Position numbers and translations under genes: made by a program
The notes under the pieces: generated by a model
What the model was told of the DNA's origin: nothing
What the model saw: the letters and a program-made list of their open reading frames with translations, nothing else
Database searches by the model: none
Origin: JAPOQD01 sp964620555
GTDB taxonomy: Bacteria > Pseudomonadota > Gammaproteobacteria > Pseudomonadales > Halieaceae
Direction of reading: 5' to 3'
Length of the DNA: 19,149 bases
Assembly: GCA_964620555.1 (NCBI GenBank)
Contig: CAZUGZ010000042.1
Location: forward strand, 1 to 19,149
Shown here: positions 6,746 to 14,501 of the stretch, in pieces
Layout: every line of letters starts with the position of its first letter
Numbering within the stretch: the stretch's first letter is position 1

Positions 6746-8002
6746 ATGAATATTGAAAACTACATGCACGAAGTGGGCGCCCGGGCCCGGCAGGCGTCGG
6801 CGGAAGTCGCCAAATCCTCCACCGCGGTTCGCAATCGGGCGCTGCTGGCAACCCGCGACGCCCTGCAGGCCGCCAGCGGGCAATTGCTGGCGGCCAACGA
6901 ATCGGACCTGGCCAAGGGGCGTGACCAGGGCCTGGAGGAGGCCCTGCTGGAACGCCTGCAGCTGACGCCGGCACGGTTGCAGCAGATGCTGGAAGGACTG
7001 ACCGAGGTCGCCGCCCTGGCCGACCCGGTGGGCTGCATCAGCGACGTCCGCGCGCGGCCCAGTGGAATTCGGGTGGGCAGGATGCGGGTGCCGCTGGGTG
7101 TCATCGGCATCATCTATGAAAGCCGGCCCAACGTTACCGTGGAGGCCGCGAGCCTTTGCCTGAAGGCGGGCAACGCCGCCATCCTGCGCGGCGGCTCCGA
7201 GGCGCTGGCCTCCAACCTGGCCATTGCCCGCTGCCTCGACACCGGGCTGGAGGCGGCCGGGCTGCCGCGGGCTGCGGTGCAGGTGCTGGAAACCAGCGAC
7301 CGCCGGACGGTGGGAGAACTGATCACCATGCCCGAATTCGTGGACGTGATCGTACCCCGCGGGGGCAAGGGGCTGATCGAGCGCATCAGCCGGGACGCCA
7401 GGGTGCCGGTGATCAAGCACCTGGACGGGGTCTGCCACGTGTACCTGGATGCCGCGGCGGATTTCGACAAGGCGGTCGCCATCGCGGTCAACGCCAAGAC
7501 CCAGCGCTACGGGACCTGCAATACCATGGAAACGCTGCTGGTCGACGAGCGCCGGGCCGCCGAGCTGCTGCCAGCGATCGCCGCGCAACTCGTACAGCAC
7601 GGCGTGGAGATGCGCGGTTGCGAGCGCACCCGCGCGCTGGTGGCCGAGGCCGGGATCGCCGAGGAGAGCGACTGGTACGCGGAGTACCTGGGGCCGATTC
7701 TGGCAATGCGGGTGGTGGACGGAGTGGACGGGGCGATTGCTCATATCCAGCGCTACAGTTCCCGGCACACGGAGGCCATCGTCAGTGAGGACTACCAGGC
7801 CAACATGCGGTTTTTGCGGGAAGTGGATTCCAGTTCGGTGATGATCAACGCCTCGACCCGGTTTGCCGATGGCTTCGAGTACGGCCTGGGTGCGGAGATC
7901 GGGATTTCCACCGACAAGCTGCACGCCCGTGGGCCGGTGGGCCTGGAAGGCCTGACCTCCCAGAAATTCGTGGTCTTCGGCGACGGGCAAATCCGCCAGT
8001 GA
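6746..8002 (+). CDS. proA: Gamma-glutamyl phosphate reductase
   Basis: ProA reduces gamma-glutamyl phosphate to glutamate-5-semialdehyde with NADPH, the second step of proline synthesis. The 418-residue product equals the family length (E. coli 417). It has the aldehyde-dehydrogenase-like fold, with GVIGIIYESRPNVT, LRGGSEA, VIVPRGGKGLI and HLDGVCHVY. The catalytic cysteine C258 lies in RYGTCNTMETLLV, and STRFADGFEYGLGAEIGIST and RGPVGLEGLT lie at the end. The frame is open to 6578, but conservation begins only at the ATG at 6746, and the earlier residues look like promoter sequence. It heads the plus-strand cluster. nadD begins inside its stop codon (GTGA). Confidence 0.97.
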   Translation: MNIENYMHEVGARARQASAEVAKSSTAVRNRALLATRDALQAASGQLLAANESDLAKGRDQGLEEALLERLQLTPARLQQMLEGLTEVAALADPVGCISDVRARPSGIRVGRMRVPLGVIGIIYESRPNVTVEAASLCLKAGNAAILRGGSEALASNLAIARCLDTGLEAAGLPRAAVQVLETSDRRTVGELITMPEFVDVIVPRGGKGLIERISRDARVPVIKHLDGVCHVYLDAAADFDKAVAIAVNAKTQRYGTCNTMETLLVDERRAAELLPAIAAQLVQHGVEMRGCERTRALVAEAGIAEESDWYAEYLGPILAMRVVDGVDGAIAHIQRYSSRHTEAIVSEDYQANMRFLREVDSSSVMINASTRFADGFEYGLGAEIGISTDKLHARGPVGLEGLTSQKFVVFGDGQIRQ

Positions 8003-8679
8003 GCGCCCCGGTGGCGCTGCTGGGCGGCAGCTTCGATCCCGTTCATTGCGGGCACCTACGCTGTGCGCTGGAACTGCGGGAGCAGCTCGGCCTGGCCGAG
8101 GTGCGGCTGCTGCCCAGCGCCAGGCCACCCCATCGACCCGCTCCGGAGTTGAGCCCGGAACAACGCAGTGAACTGGTACACCTGGCCATAGCGGGAGAGC
8201 CCGGCCTGGTGTGCGACGACCGGGAACTGCGCCGCCCCGGGCCCTCCTACACCATCGACAGCCTGGTCGAACTGCGGGGTGAGCTCGGCCCGGGCCGCAG
8301 CCTGCTGCTGGCCATGGGGACCGATGTGCTGCGCGGCCTGGCGCAGTGGCGTCGCTGGCGGGAACTGCTGGACTTCGCCCACCTGGTGGTGGTCGAACGA
8401 GCGGGCCACGGGGCGGCGGCGCCGGACCCGGTTGCGCACTGGCTGTCGCGGCACGAGACCAGCGATCGGGCCGCCCTGCGCCAGTCGGCCCAGGGTCTGG
8501 TGCTGCGGGTCCGCCTGCGCCCACTGGCCATTTCCGCCACCGAAATCCGCGCGGCCCTGGCCAGCGGGCGTTCGGTTCGCTATCTGCTGCCGGAGCCGGT
8601 ATGGAGCCAGATCCGGCAACGACGCTGGTACGCCTGTGAGCCGGCCTCCGCCGCCGCGGCCAGCCCCGGCGGCAACTGA
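7999..8679 (+). CDS. nadD: Nicotinate-mononucleotide adenylyltransferase
   Basis: NadD adenylylates nicotinic acid mononucleotide to deamido-NAD in NAD synthesis. The 226-residue protein starts with the nucleotidyltransferase signature LLGGSFDPVHCGHL (the H-x-G-H ATP site). GPSYTIDSL follows, then the adenosine-binding ISATEIR near residue 180, and YLLPEPVWSQI closes the catalytic part. The tail is a short alanine-rich extension. The start is a GTG overlapping the proA stop by 4 bases, which predicts translational coupling. The order proA-nadD-rsfS-rlmH is conserved in pseudomonads and relatives. Confidence 0.95.
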   Translation: MSAPVALLGGSFDPVHCGHLRCALELREQLGLAEVRLLPSARPPHRPAPELSPEQRSELVHLAIAGEPGLVCDDRELRRPGPSYTIDSLVELRGELGPGRSLLLAMGTDVLRGLAQWRRWRELLDFAHLVVVERAGHGAAAPDPVAHWLSRHETSDRAALRQSAQGLVLRVRLRPLAISATEIRAALASGRSVRYLLPEPVWSQIRQRRWYACEPASAAAASPGGN

Positions 8680-8689
8680 CGGCCGGTCC

Positions 8690-9025
8690 ATGGAGCCCGC
8701 CGAATTGAGGGACCTGGTGACCACGGCACTGGAAGCCGTCAAAGCCAGCAATGTGGTCAGTCTCGATGTGCGGAAACTCACGGATATCACCGACTACATG
8801 GTCGTTGCCGGCGGCACCTCCACGCGCCACGTCAAGGCCCTCGCCGAGCACGTTACCGACACTGCCAAGCGGCGGGGCGTGCGCCCGCTGGGGGTCGAGG
8901 GCGAGAACACTGCCGAGTGGATACTGGTGGATTTCGGCGACGTGGTCACCCACCTGATGTTGCCGCTCACCCGGGACTTCTACGCGCTGGAGCGGCTCTG
9001 GTCGACCCCACCCGGGGAGCGTTGA
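8690..9025 (+). CDS. rsfS: Ribosomal silencing factor RsfS
   Basis: RsfS binds ribosomal protein L14 on the large subunit and blocks subunit joining, reducing translation in stationary phase or nutrient limitation. The 111-residue product is of normal length. It carries the family motifs LDVRKLTDITDYMVVAGGTSTRHVKALAEHV, GVEGENTAEWILVDFGDVVTHLM and FYALERLW. The ATG at 8690 lies 10 bp after the nadD stop and gives the expected N-terminus (MEPAELRDLV). The frame is open further upstream inside nadD without conservation. Its TGA overlaps the rlmH ATG by one base. Confidence 0.95.
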   Translation: MEPAELRDLVTTALEAVKASNVVSLDVRKLTDITDYMVVAGGTSTRHVKALAEHVTDTAKRRGVRPLGVEGENTAEWILVDFGDVVTHLMLPLTRDFYALERLWSTPPGER

Positions 9026-9495
9026 TGCGCATCTCCATCGTCGCCGTGGGCCGCAACATGCCCGGCTGGGTGGAACAGGGCTTTGCCGAATACCGCAAGC
9101 GCCTGCGGACCGCCTTCCAACTGGAGTTGCGGGAGATACCCCTGGCCCGGCGCAGCCAGGATCCGGCGGCGCAGCAGCGCCGGGCCAGGGAGGCGCGGGC
9201 GATTCTGCGGGCGGTCCCCGAACACGACCGGATGCTGGCGCTGGACCTGCACGGCGAGCCCTGGTCCACCGAGGAACTGGCGGCCCGGCTCGCGGACTGG
9301 CAGATGAGCGGGGCCAGCTACAGCCTGCTGATTGGCGGTCCCGATGGTCTGGATAGTGCGCTGCTGCAACGGGCCGACTGCCGCTGGTCGCTGTCGCCGC
9401 TGACCCTGCCCCACCCGCTGGTCCGGGTGATGCTGGTGGAGCAGTTGTACCGGGCTTGGACAATCAACACCCACCACCCCTATCATCGGCAGTAA
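9025..9495 (+). CDS. rlmH: 23S rRNA pseudouridine-1915 N3-methyltransferase RlmH
   Basis: RlmH (SPOUT family) methylates pseudouridine 1915 in helix 69 of 23S rRNA within assembled ribosomes. The 156-residue protein is near the family's 155. It shows ISIVAVGRNMPGWV at the start and LDLHGEPWSTEELA in the middle. The SAM-binding trefoil-knot residues are LLIGGPDGLD, LSPLTLPHPLVRVMLVEQLYRAW and the terminal HPYHR. GGGGAG at 9014-9019 precedes the ATG at 9025, which overlaps the rsfS stop (TGATG). Its own TAA overlaps the mrdA ATG (TAATG). It links the ribosome genes to the cell-wall genes of the cluster. Confidence 0.97.
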   Translation: MRISIVAVGRNMPGWVEQGFAEYRKRLRTAFQLELREIPLARRSQDPAAQQRRAREARAILRAVPEHDRMLALDLHGEPWSTEELAARLADWQMSGASYSLLIGGPDGLDSALLQRADCRWSLSPLTLPHPLVRVMLVEQLYRAWTINTHHPYHRQ

Positions 9496-11345
9496 TGAAC
9501 GACACCCTTCACCTGCAAGATCACCTGCTGCAACAGGGCACCTTCCAGCAACGCCTGCGCCTGAGCGTGCTGCTCATCCTGGTGCTGCTGCTGGTGCTGG
9601 TGCTGCGCTATTTTTACCTGCAGGTCATCGAGTACGAACTGTACCGCACCGAGTCGGACCGCAACCGCATCCAACTGCAGGCCCTGCCCCCCAACCGCGG
9701 CCTGATTTTCGACCGCGGCAACCGGCTGCTGGCAGAAAATCAACCGGGGTTCGTCCTGTCCCTGGTGCCGGGGAAGGTGCCGAACTTCGGCCAGACCCTG
9801 GAGGAATTGCGGGAACTGCTGCCGATCACCGACCGCGATGTCGAAAAATACGAACTGCGCGCCTCCCGGCAGCGCCCCAGCGACACCGTGCCACTGCGCT
9901 TCCGCCTCAGTGAAGTGGAGCGGGCGCTACTGGCGGTCAATCGCTACCGTTGGCCGGGAGTTTTCGTGGAAGCACAACTGGTCCGCCACTACCCGCGGGC
10001 GCAGATGTTCTCCCACGCGCTGGGCTACGTCAGCCGCATCAGTGAACAGGATGAGGCCCGGATTGACGAATCGAACTATCGCGGCATCTATCACATCGGC
10101 AAGATCGGACTGGAAAGACAATACGAGGAACTGTTGCGTGGCACCGCGGGTTCCCGCAGCGTGGAGTCCAGTGCCCGCGGAGAAGTCCTGCGGGAGCTGG
10201 ACCGCAACCCGCCACAACCCGGTGCGGAGCTGACGCTGCATCTCGACAGCCGGCTGCAGCAGGTTGCCTACGAGGCCCTGGGGGACCGCCGGGGCGCGGT
10301 GGTGGCGCTGGACCCTTTCAGTGGTGGCGTACTGGCGCTGGTCAGCACTCCCGGCTTTGACACCAACCTGTTCGTCAACGGCGTCAGCAACACAGTGTAC
10401 CAGGCACTGCGCGAATCACCGGAGCTGCCGCTGTACAACCGGGCGGTGCAGGGGCAGTACCCCCCCGGTTCCACGGTCAAGCCGGTGTTCGCCCTGGCCG
10501 GCCTGCACCACGGCACCATCACCCCCACCAGCACCATCAATGACCCCGGATGGTATGTGTTACCGGGCCAGAAACGGCGCTACCGGGATTGGACCCTGCG
10601 CGTTCGCGGTGGCGGTCACGGTGCGCAGGTCGATCTGTTTCAGGCCATTGCCGAGTCCTGTGACGTGTATTTCTACGATCTGGCACACAAGCTGGGCATA
10701 GACCGAATCCACGACTTCTCCCGGCCCTTTGGTTTCGGCGAACTCACCGGCATCGATACCACCTACGAACTCGGCGGCGTCATGCCTTCGCGGCAATGGA
10801 AAGAGACTACCCGGGGGCAGCCGTGGTTTCCGGGCGAGACCCTCAACGTGGGCATTGGCCAGGGGCAGATGCTGGCGACGCCGCTGCAACTGGCAGTGGT
10901 CACCGCCACCATCGCCACCCGCGGATTGCGCTATCCGCCGCGGCTGTTGCACAAGGTCAACGGCGAGGCCATTGCCCCGCCGACGCCGCAACGGATCGCG
11001 GTGAAGCCCGCCGACTGGGACCTCATTCACGAGGCCATGAAGGCGGTTTTACACAGTCCGCAGGGTACCGCCTACCGCAGTGGCCTCGAGGCAGGGTACG
11101 TGATGGCCGGCAAGAGCGGAACGGCCCAGGTTGTGGGGATAGCCCAGGACCAGCGCTACGACGCGGAGGCCATCTCCGAGAGGCATCGGGACCACGGTTG
11201 GTTCATTGCCTTTGCTCCCTTCGACAAGCCGCGCATCGCCGTGTCCGTGATCGTGGAAAACGGTGGCGGGGGCAGTTCGGTGGCGGCGCCCGTCGCGCGC
11301 CAGGTCATGGACAGGTACCTGTTGCCGGACCGGGTGAGCGGATGA
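9495..11345 (+). CDS. mrdA: Penicillin-binding protein 2 (elongasome transpeptidase)
   Basis: PBP2 cross-links peptidoglycan during lateral wall synthesis and works with the glycosyltransferase RodA in the Rod complex. The 616-residue class B PBP has a short cytoplasmic tail and one membrane segment (about 22-42). The pedestal domain includes NRGLIFDRGNRLLAEN, HYPRAQMFSHALGYV and GKIGLERQYE. The transpeptidase domain carries the active-site S326-T-V-K, the second motif S388-C-D and the K540-S-G-T motif. The ATG at 9495 overlaps the rlmH stop. rodA begins at its own stop (ATGA), so the two Rod-complex partners are translationally coupled. Confidence 0.97.
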   Translation: MNDTLHLQDHLLQQGTFQQRLRLSVLLILVLLLVLVLRYFYLQVIEYELYRTESDRNRIQLQALPPNRGLIFDRGNRLLAENQPGFVLSLVPGKVPNFGQTLEELRELLPITDRDVEKYELRASRQRPSDTVPLRFRLSEVERALLAVNRYRWPGVFVEAQLVRHYPRAQMFSHALGYVSRISEQDEARIDESNYRGIYHIGKIGLERQYEELLRGTAGSRSVESSARGEVLRELDRNPPQPGAELTLHLDSRLQQVAYEALGDRRGAVVALDPFSGGVLALVSTPGFDTNLFVNGVSNTVYQALRESPELPLYNRAVQGQYPPGSTVKPVFALAGLHHGTITPTSTINDPGWYVLPGQKRRYRDWTLRVRGGGHGAQVDLFQAIAESCDVYFYDLAHKLGIDRIHDFSRPFGFGELTGIDTTYELGGVMPSRQWKETTRGQPWFPGETLNVGIGQGQMLATPLQLAVVTATIATRGLRYPPRLLHKVNGEAIAPPTPQRIAVKPADWDLIHEAMKAVLHSPQGTAYRSGLEAGYVMAGKSGTAQVVGIAQDQRYDAEAISERHRDHGWFIAFAPFDKPRIAVSVIVENGGGGSSVAAPVARQVMDRYLLPDRVSG

Positions 11346-12478
11346 ACGGCGCCGCCCGGCAACTGCCCGACAAGGAGCTGGGGCTGGAGCCCAGGGTGGG
11401 CTGGACCGAGCGTTTTCACGTCGACCTGCTGCTGCTGGTGCCGTTGCTGCTGGTCACCGGACTGGGCCTGATGGTGCTGTACAGCGCCAACTCTGAACAG
11501 TCGGGCCCGGTGCTGCGCCAGCTCGCCTATTTCGTGGTCGCCTACCTGCTCATGTTCGGGATCGCCCAGGTGGGCATGCACCGCTATCGGCGCTGGACTC
11601 CCTGGGCCTATCTGACCGGTCTGGTACTGTTGCTGGGGGTGGCCTTTGCGGGCGTCGGCGAGGGCTCCCGACGCTGGCTGGACCTGTTCGGCTTTCGCTT
11701 CCAGCCCTCGGAGTTCATGAAGCTGTTGCTACCCCTGATCCTGGCCTGGTACCTGGCGCCCAGGGCCGCGCCGCCCAACTTTCGCCAGTTGGTGGTCAGC
11801 GCGCTGCTGATCGGCGTGCCCTCCGGCCTGGTGCTGATACAACCCGACCTGGGAACCGCCCTGCTGATCGTCTGTGCCGGGTTGAGCGTGCTGTTCATGG
11901 CCGGCATCAGCTGGTCCTATATCGGCGGCGCCGCGCTGTTCACGCTGCTTTCGGCCTGGCCGATCTGGAACTACCTGTTGTACGATTACCAGCGCCAACG
12001 CGTCCTCACCACCTTCAACCCGGAACGGGACAGGCTCGGAGTGGGCTGGAACATCATTCAATCCAAGACGGCGGTGGGTTCCGGTGGCTGGACCGGCAAG
12101 GGCTGGACCCGGGGTACGCAATCGCACCTGGATTTTCTGCCCGAGACCAGTACCGACTTCGTCGTCGCGGTGCTGGCCGAGGAGTTCGGTTTGCGCGGCA
12201 TCCTGGTTTTGCTGCTGCTGTACCTGCTGATCCTCCTGCGTGGCTGCTGGATCAGCTGGTTTGCCCAGGACGGCTTTTCCCGCCTGGTGGCCGGCAGCCT
12301 GACCCTGCTTTTCGCGCTGTATATATTTGTTAACATGGGCATGGTGTCGGGTCTGCTACCGGTGGTCGGCGTTCCGCTGCCCCTGGTCAGCGTCGGCGGC
12401 ACCTCCCTGGTTACCCTGATGGCAGGCTTCGGTATCCTGATGGCGATCAATGCGGAAGAGCGGTTGATGCAGAAGTGA
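11342..12478 (+). CDS. rodA: Rod shape-determining glycosyltransferase RodA
   Basis: RodA is the SEDS-family peptidoglycan polymerase that partners PBP2 during elongation, in the inner membrane. The 378-residue protein is a multi-pass membrane protein of about ten segments. It has family motifs RRWLDLFGFRFQPSEFMKL, LIQPDLGTALLI, FLPETSTDFVVAVLAEEFGL and LPLVSVGGTSL. D272 in the STDF motif corresponds to the aspartate essential for polymerase activity in RodA. The ATG at 11342 shares 4 bases with the mrdA stop. The 31 bp before mltB hold a small reading frame with a good ribosome-binding site. Confidence 0.97.
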   Translation: MNGAARQLPDKELGLEPRVGWTERFHVDLLLLVPLLLVTGLGLMVLYSANSEQSGPVLRQLAYFVVAYLLMFGIAQVGMHRYRRWTPWAYLTGLVLLLGVAFAGVGEGSRRWLDLFGFRFQPSEFMKLLLPLILAWYLAPRAAPPNFRQLVVSALLIGVPSGLVLIQPDLGTALLIVCAGLSVLFMAGISWSYIGGAALFTLLSAWPIWNYLLYDYQRQRVLTTFNPERDRLGVGWNIIQSKTAVGSGGWTGKGWTRGTQSHLDFLPETSTDFVVAVLAEEFGLRGILVLLLLYLLILLRGCWISWFAQDGFSRLVAGSLTLLFALYIFVNMGMVSGLLPVVGVPLPLVSVGGTSLVTLMAGFGILMAINAEERLMQK

Positions 12479-12492
12479 ACAAAGGAATTGAA

Positions 12493-12528
12493 ATGGACGT
12501 GAAGAGTGTATGGAGCAACCCACTGTGA
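12493..12528 (+). CDS. Possible 11-codon leader ORF before mltB
   Basis: AAAGGA at 12481-12486 is the best Shine-Dalgarno in the rodA-mltB gap. It lies 6 nt before an ATG at 12493 that opens an 11-residue frame (MDVKSVWSNPL, then TGA). This frame overlaps the annotated mltB start out of frame. Its TGA overlaps a GTG (12525-12527) that is codon 6 of mltB. It could be a translational-coupling leader for mltB, or chance. No homolog is known to me. Confidence 0.25.
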   Translation: MDVKSVWSNPL

Positions 12529-13538
12529 AGGGCACCGCGCCGACGGGCAGGGGATGCAGGGTACTGACGGGGCTGGTGGCGATGGTGTCGGCGACGCTGT
12601 TTGCCGGCATGGCGGCGGCCGCCGGCTATGTCTCCCATCCCGCCGCGATTCAGATGATCGACGAGCTGGTCGAAACAGATGGCTTTTCCCGCGGCGAACT
12701 GGAGCTGCTGCTGGGCCAGGCACAGCGCCAGGAGTCCATTATCGAAGCCATCAGCCGGCCGGCGGAGAAGACCAGACCCTGGCACGAGTACCGGGATATC
12801 TTCGTAACCGCCAGCCGCGCCCGGCAGGGGGTCGCCTTCCACAACCGCTATGCCGACAGTCTGCGACGGGCGGAACGGGAGTACGGCGTACCCGCCGCAA
12901 TGATCGTCGCCGTCATCGGAGTGGAGACGCGTTACGGTCGCAACATGGGCAGCTATCGGGTGATCGACGCGCTGGCCACGCTGGCATTCGACTACCCGCC
13001 GCGTTCCAGTTTTTTCAGCGGGGAACTCAAGCACTTCCTGATCCTGAGCCGCCAGCAGGGGCTGCCCACCACGGAACTCAAGGGCTCCTATGCCGGGGCC
13101 ATGGGCTATGGCCAGTTCATCCCCAGTTCGTATCGCAACTTCGCCATCGATTTCGATGGTGATGGGGTGGCGGACATCTGGGAGAATCCGGTGGACGCCA
13201 TAGGCAGCGTCGCCAATTATTTCCGGCATCACGGCTGGCGCAGCGGAGAGGCAGTGGCCAGCCCCGCCCGGGTGGAGACCGGCTACCGCAAGGATTTGAC
13301 CAATGCCGGTCTGAAACCGGAATTGACCGTGGCCGATTTCATTGCCGCCAAAATCATCCCCACCCGCGAGCTGCCCGCCGCGGCGCTGGCCACGGCGATG
13401 GAGTTCGAGGGGGCGTCGGGCATGGAGCACTGGCTGGGCCTGCACAATTTCTACGTCATTACCCGTTACAACCACAGTGCCATGTATGCCATGAGCGTCT
13501 ATCATCTGAGCCAGGACATCGAGGCGGCTCTGAACTAG
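12510..13538 (+). CDS. mltB: Membrane-bound lytic murein transglycosylase B-type
   Basis: This lytic transglycosylase cleaves the MurNAc-GlcNAc bond with anhydro-MurNAc formation, making space in the sacculus. The 342-residue product has an N-terminal signal (hydrophobic VLTGLVAMVSATLFAGMAAAA) followed by the MltB/Slt35 domain. The catalytic glutamate is E139 in VIGVETRYGRNMG. GAMGYGQFIPSSYRNFAIDFDGDGVADIW includes the substrate groove and the EF-hand-like calcium site typical of Slt35. Unlike E. coli MltB, no lipobox cysteine follows the signal, so the protein is probably soluble in the periplasm. The ATG at 12510 has a poorly spaced ribosome-binding site. The GTG at 12525 is a credible alternative, possibly coupled to an upstream mini-ORF. 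rlpA follows after 4 bp. Confidence 0.93.
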   Translation: MEQPTVKGTAPTGRGCRVLTGLVAMVSATLFAGMAAAAGYVSHPAAIQMIDELVETDGFSRGELELLLGQAQRQESIIEAISRPAEKTRPWHEYRDIFVTASRARQGVAFHNRYADSLRRAEREYGVPAAMIVAVIGVETRYGRNMGSYRVIDALATLAFDYPPRSSFFSGELKHFLILSRQQGLPTTELKGSYAGAMGYGQFIPSSYRNFAIDFDGDGVADIWENPVDAIGSVANYFRHHGWRSGEAVASPARVETGYRKDLTNAGLKPELTVADFIAAKIIPTRELPAAALATAMEFEGASGMEHWLGLHNFYVITRYNHSAMYAMSVYHLSQDIEAALN

Positions 13539-13542
13539 TTCC

Positions 13543-14412
13543 GTGTCTGCATCCCGTACTTTCCTTGCGCTGTTGCCGGCGGCGCTGCTGGCGGCGGCCT
13601 GTGTCGGAACCGGACCACGCCCCGGGCAACCGGGTGACGTCGAGCCCGCACCGGAACCGGTCGCTGCCGGGCCCGGCGCCGCCCCCCACGAGCGCGACGC
13701 AGCGCCTCCGGAACCCCTGACCCCGCACCAGGTGGCGGAGGCGACGCCGCAACCCGAGCTGATTCTGGACGCCGGCAACTCCAGCCCCTATCGCCACGCC
13801 GGGGTGGATTACCAGGTGTTGAAAACTGCCGCCGGTTATCGGCAGCGGGGCATCGCTTCCTGGTACGGCAAAAAGTTTCACGGCCGGCCCACCGCCACCG
13901 GAGAGCGCTTCGATGCGTACGGGGCGACGGCGGCGCACCGCTCGCTGCCACTGCCCACCTATGTGCGGGTAACCAACCTCGACAACCGGCGCAGCATCAT
14001 CGTGAAAGTCAACGACCGGGGGCCGTTTCATTCCGAACGTCTGATTGACCTGTCCTATGGGGCCGCCCTGAAACTGGGTTTTGTGGAGCAGGGCCTGGCG
14101 CCGGTTGAGGTGGTCGCCCTGTCGGTGCAGGGCAGCGATGATCTGCGGGACGTTGCGCAGTTCGGCGGCTGGCAAAAGGATTACCGCTTTCTGCAGGTGG
14201 CGTCGTTTGCCGGCGAGGATGCGGCCCGGGCACTGCAGAAGCGACTGCGAGCCAGTTTCAGCGTGCCGGTCAGGGTCGCCCCGGATGAGGCCGGCGGGCG
14301 CCGGTTATTCGAGGTCAAACTGGGCCCGGTCAATGGCCGGCGAGCGTTGCTGGCACTGCGCGAAAAAATATTTTCGCTGGGCTTTGCCGATGCCTACCTG
14401 GTGCCGGAATAA
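13543..14412 (+). CDS. rlpA: Septal-ring lytic transglycosylase RlpA (lipoprotein)
   Basis: RlpA in pseudomonads is an outer-membrane lipoprotein that cleaves denuded (stem-peptide-free) glycan at division sites. The 289-residue product has a signal peptide ending in a lipobox (LLAAAC, C20) and a proline/alanine-rich linker (about 21-70). The double-psi beta-barrel lies at about 100-195, with E121, H132 and D158. These sit one residue off the P. aeruginosa catalytic set E120, H131 and D157. A C-terminal SPOR domain (about 213-287, DYRFLQVASF to FADAYLV) recognises denuded septal glycan. The start is a GTG 4 bp after the mltB stop. Both the lipobox and the SPOR domain are intact, so the protein should be active. 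Confidence 0.95.
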   Translation: MSASRTFLALLPAALLAAACVGTGPRPGQPGDVEPAPEPVAAGPGAAPHERDAAPPEPLTPHQVAEATPQPELILDAGNSSPYRHAGVDYQVLKTAAGYRQRGIASWYGKKFHGRPTATGERFDAYGATAAHRSLPLPTYVRVTNLDNRRSIIVKVNDRGPFHSERLIDLSYGAALKLGFVEQGLAPVEVVALSVQGSDDLRDVAQFGGWQKDYRFLQVASFAGEDAARALQKRLRASFSVPVRVAPDEAGGRRLFEVKLGPVNGRRALLALREKIFSLGFADAYLVPE

Positions 14413-14501
14413 ATTCGCCGAGGTCCGCAGCCGGAGGTTGGTGAAAACTGCGGGACAGTTGCGTTACCATGCCGAGCTTCCGTGGCCCGGCTGACTCACC
14501 C

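Noticed and set aside
6707..9463. Very long open frame on the minus strand across proA, nadD, rsfS and rlmH
   Set aside because: It lies antisense to four well-conserved genes, its composition is Pro/Arg/Gly/Ala-rich as expected from high-GC codon shadows, and no known domain is visible.
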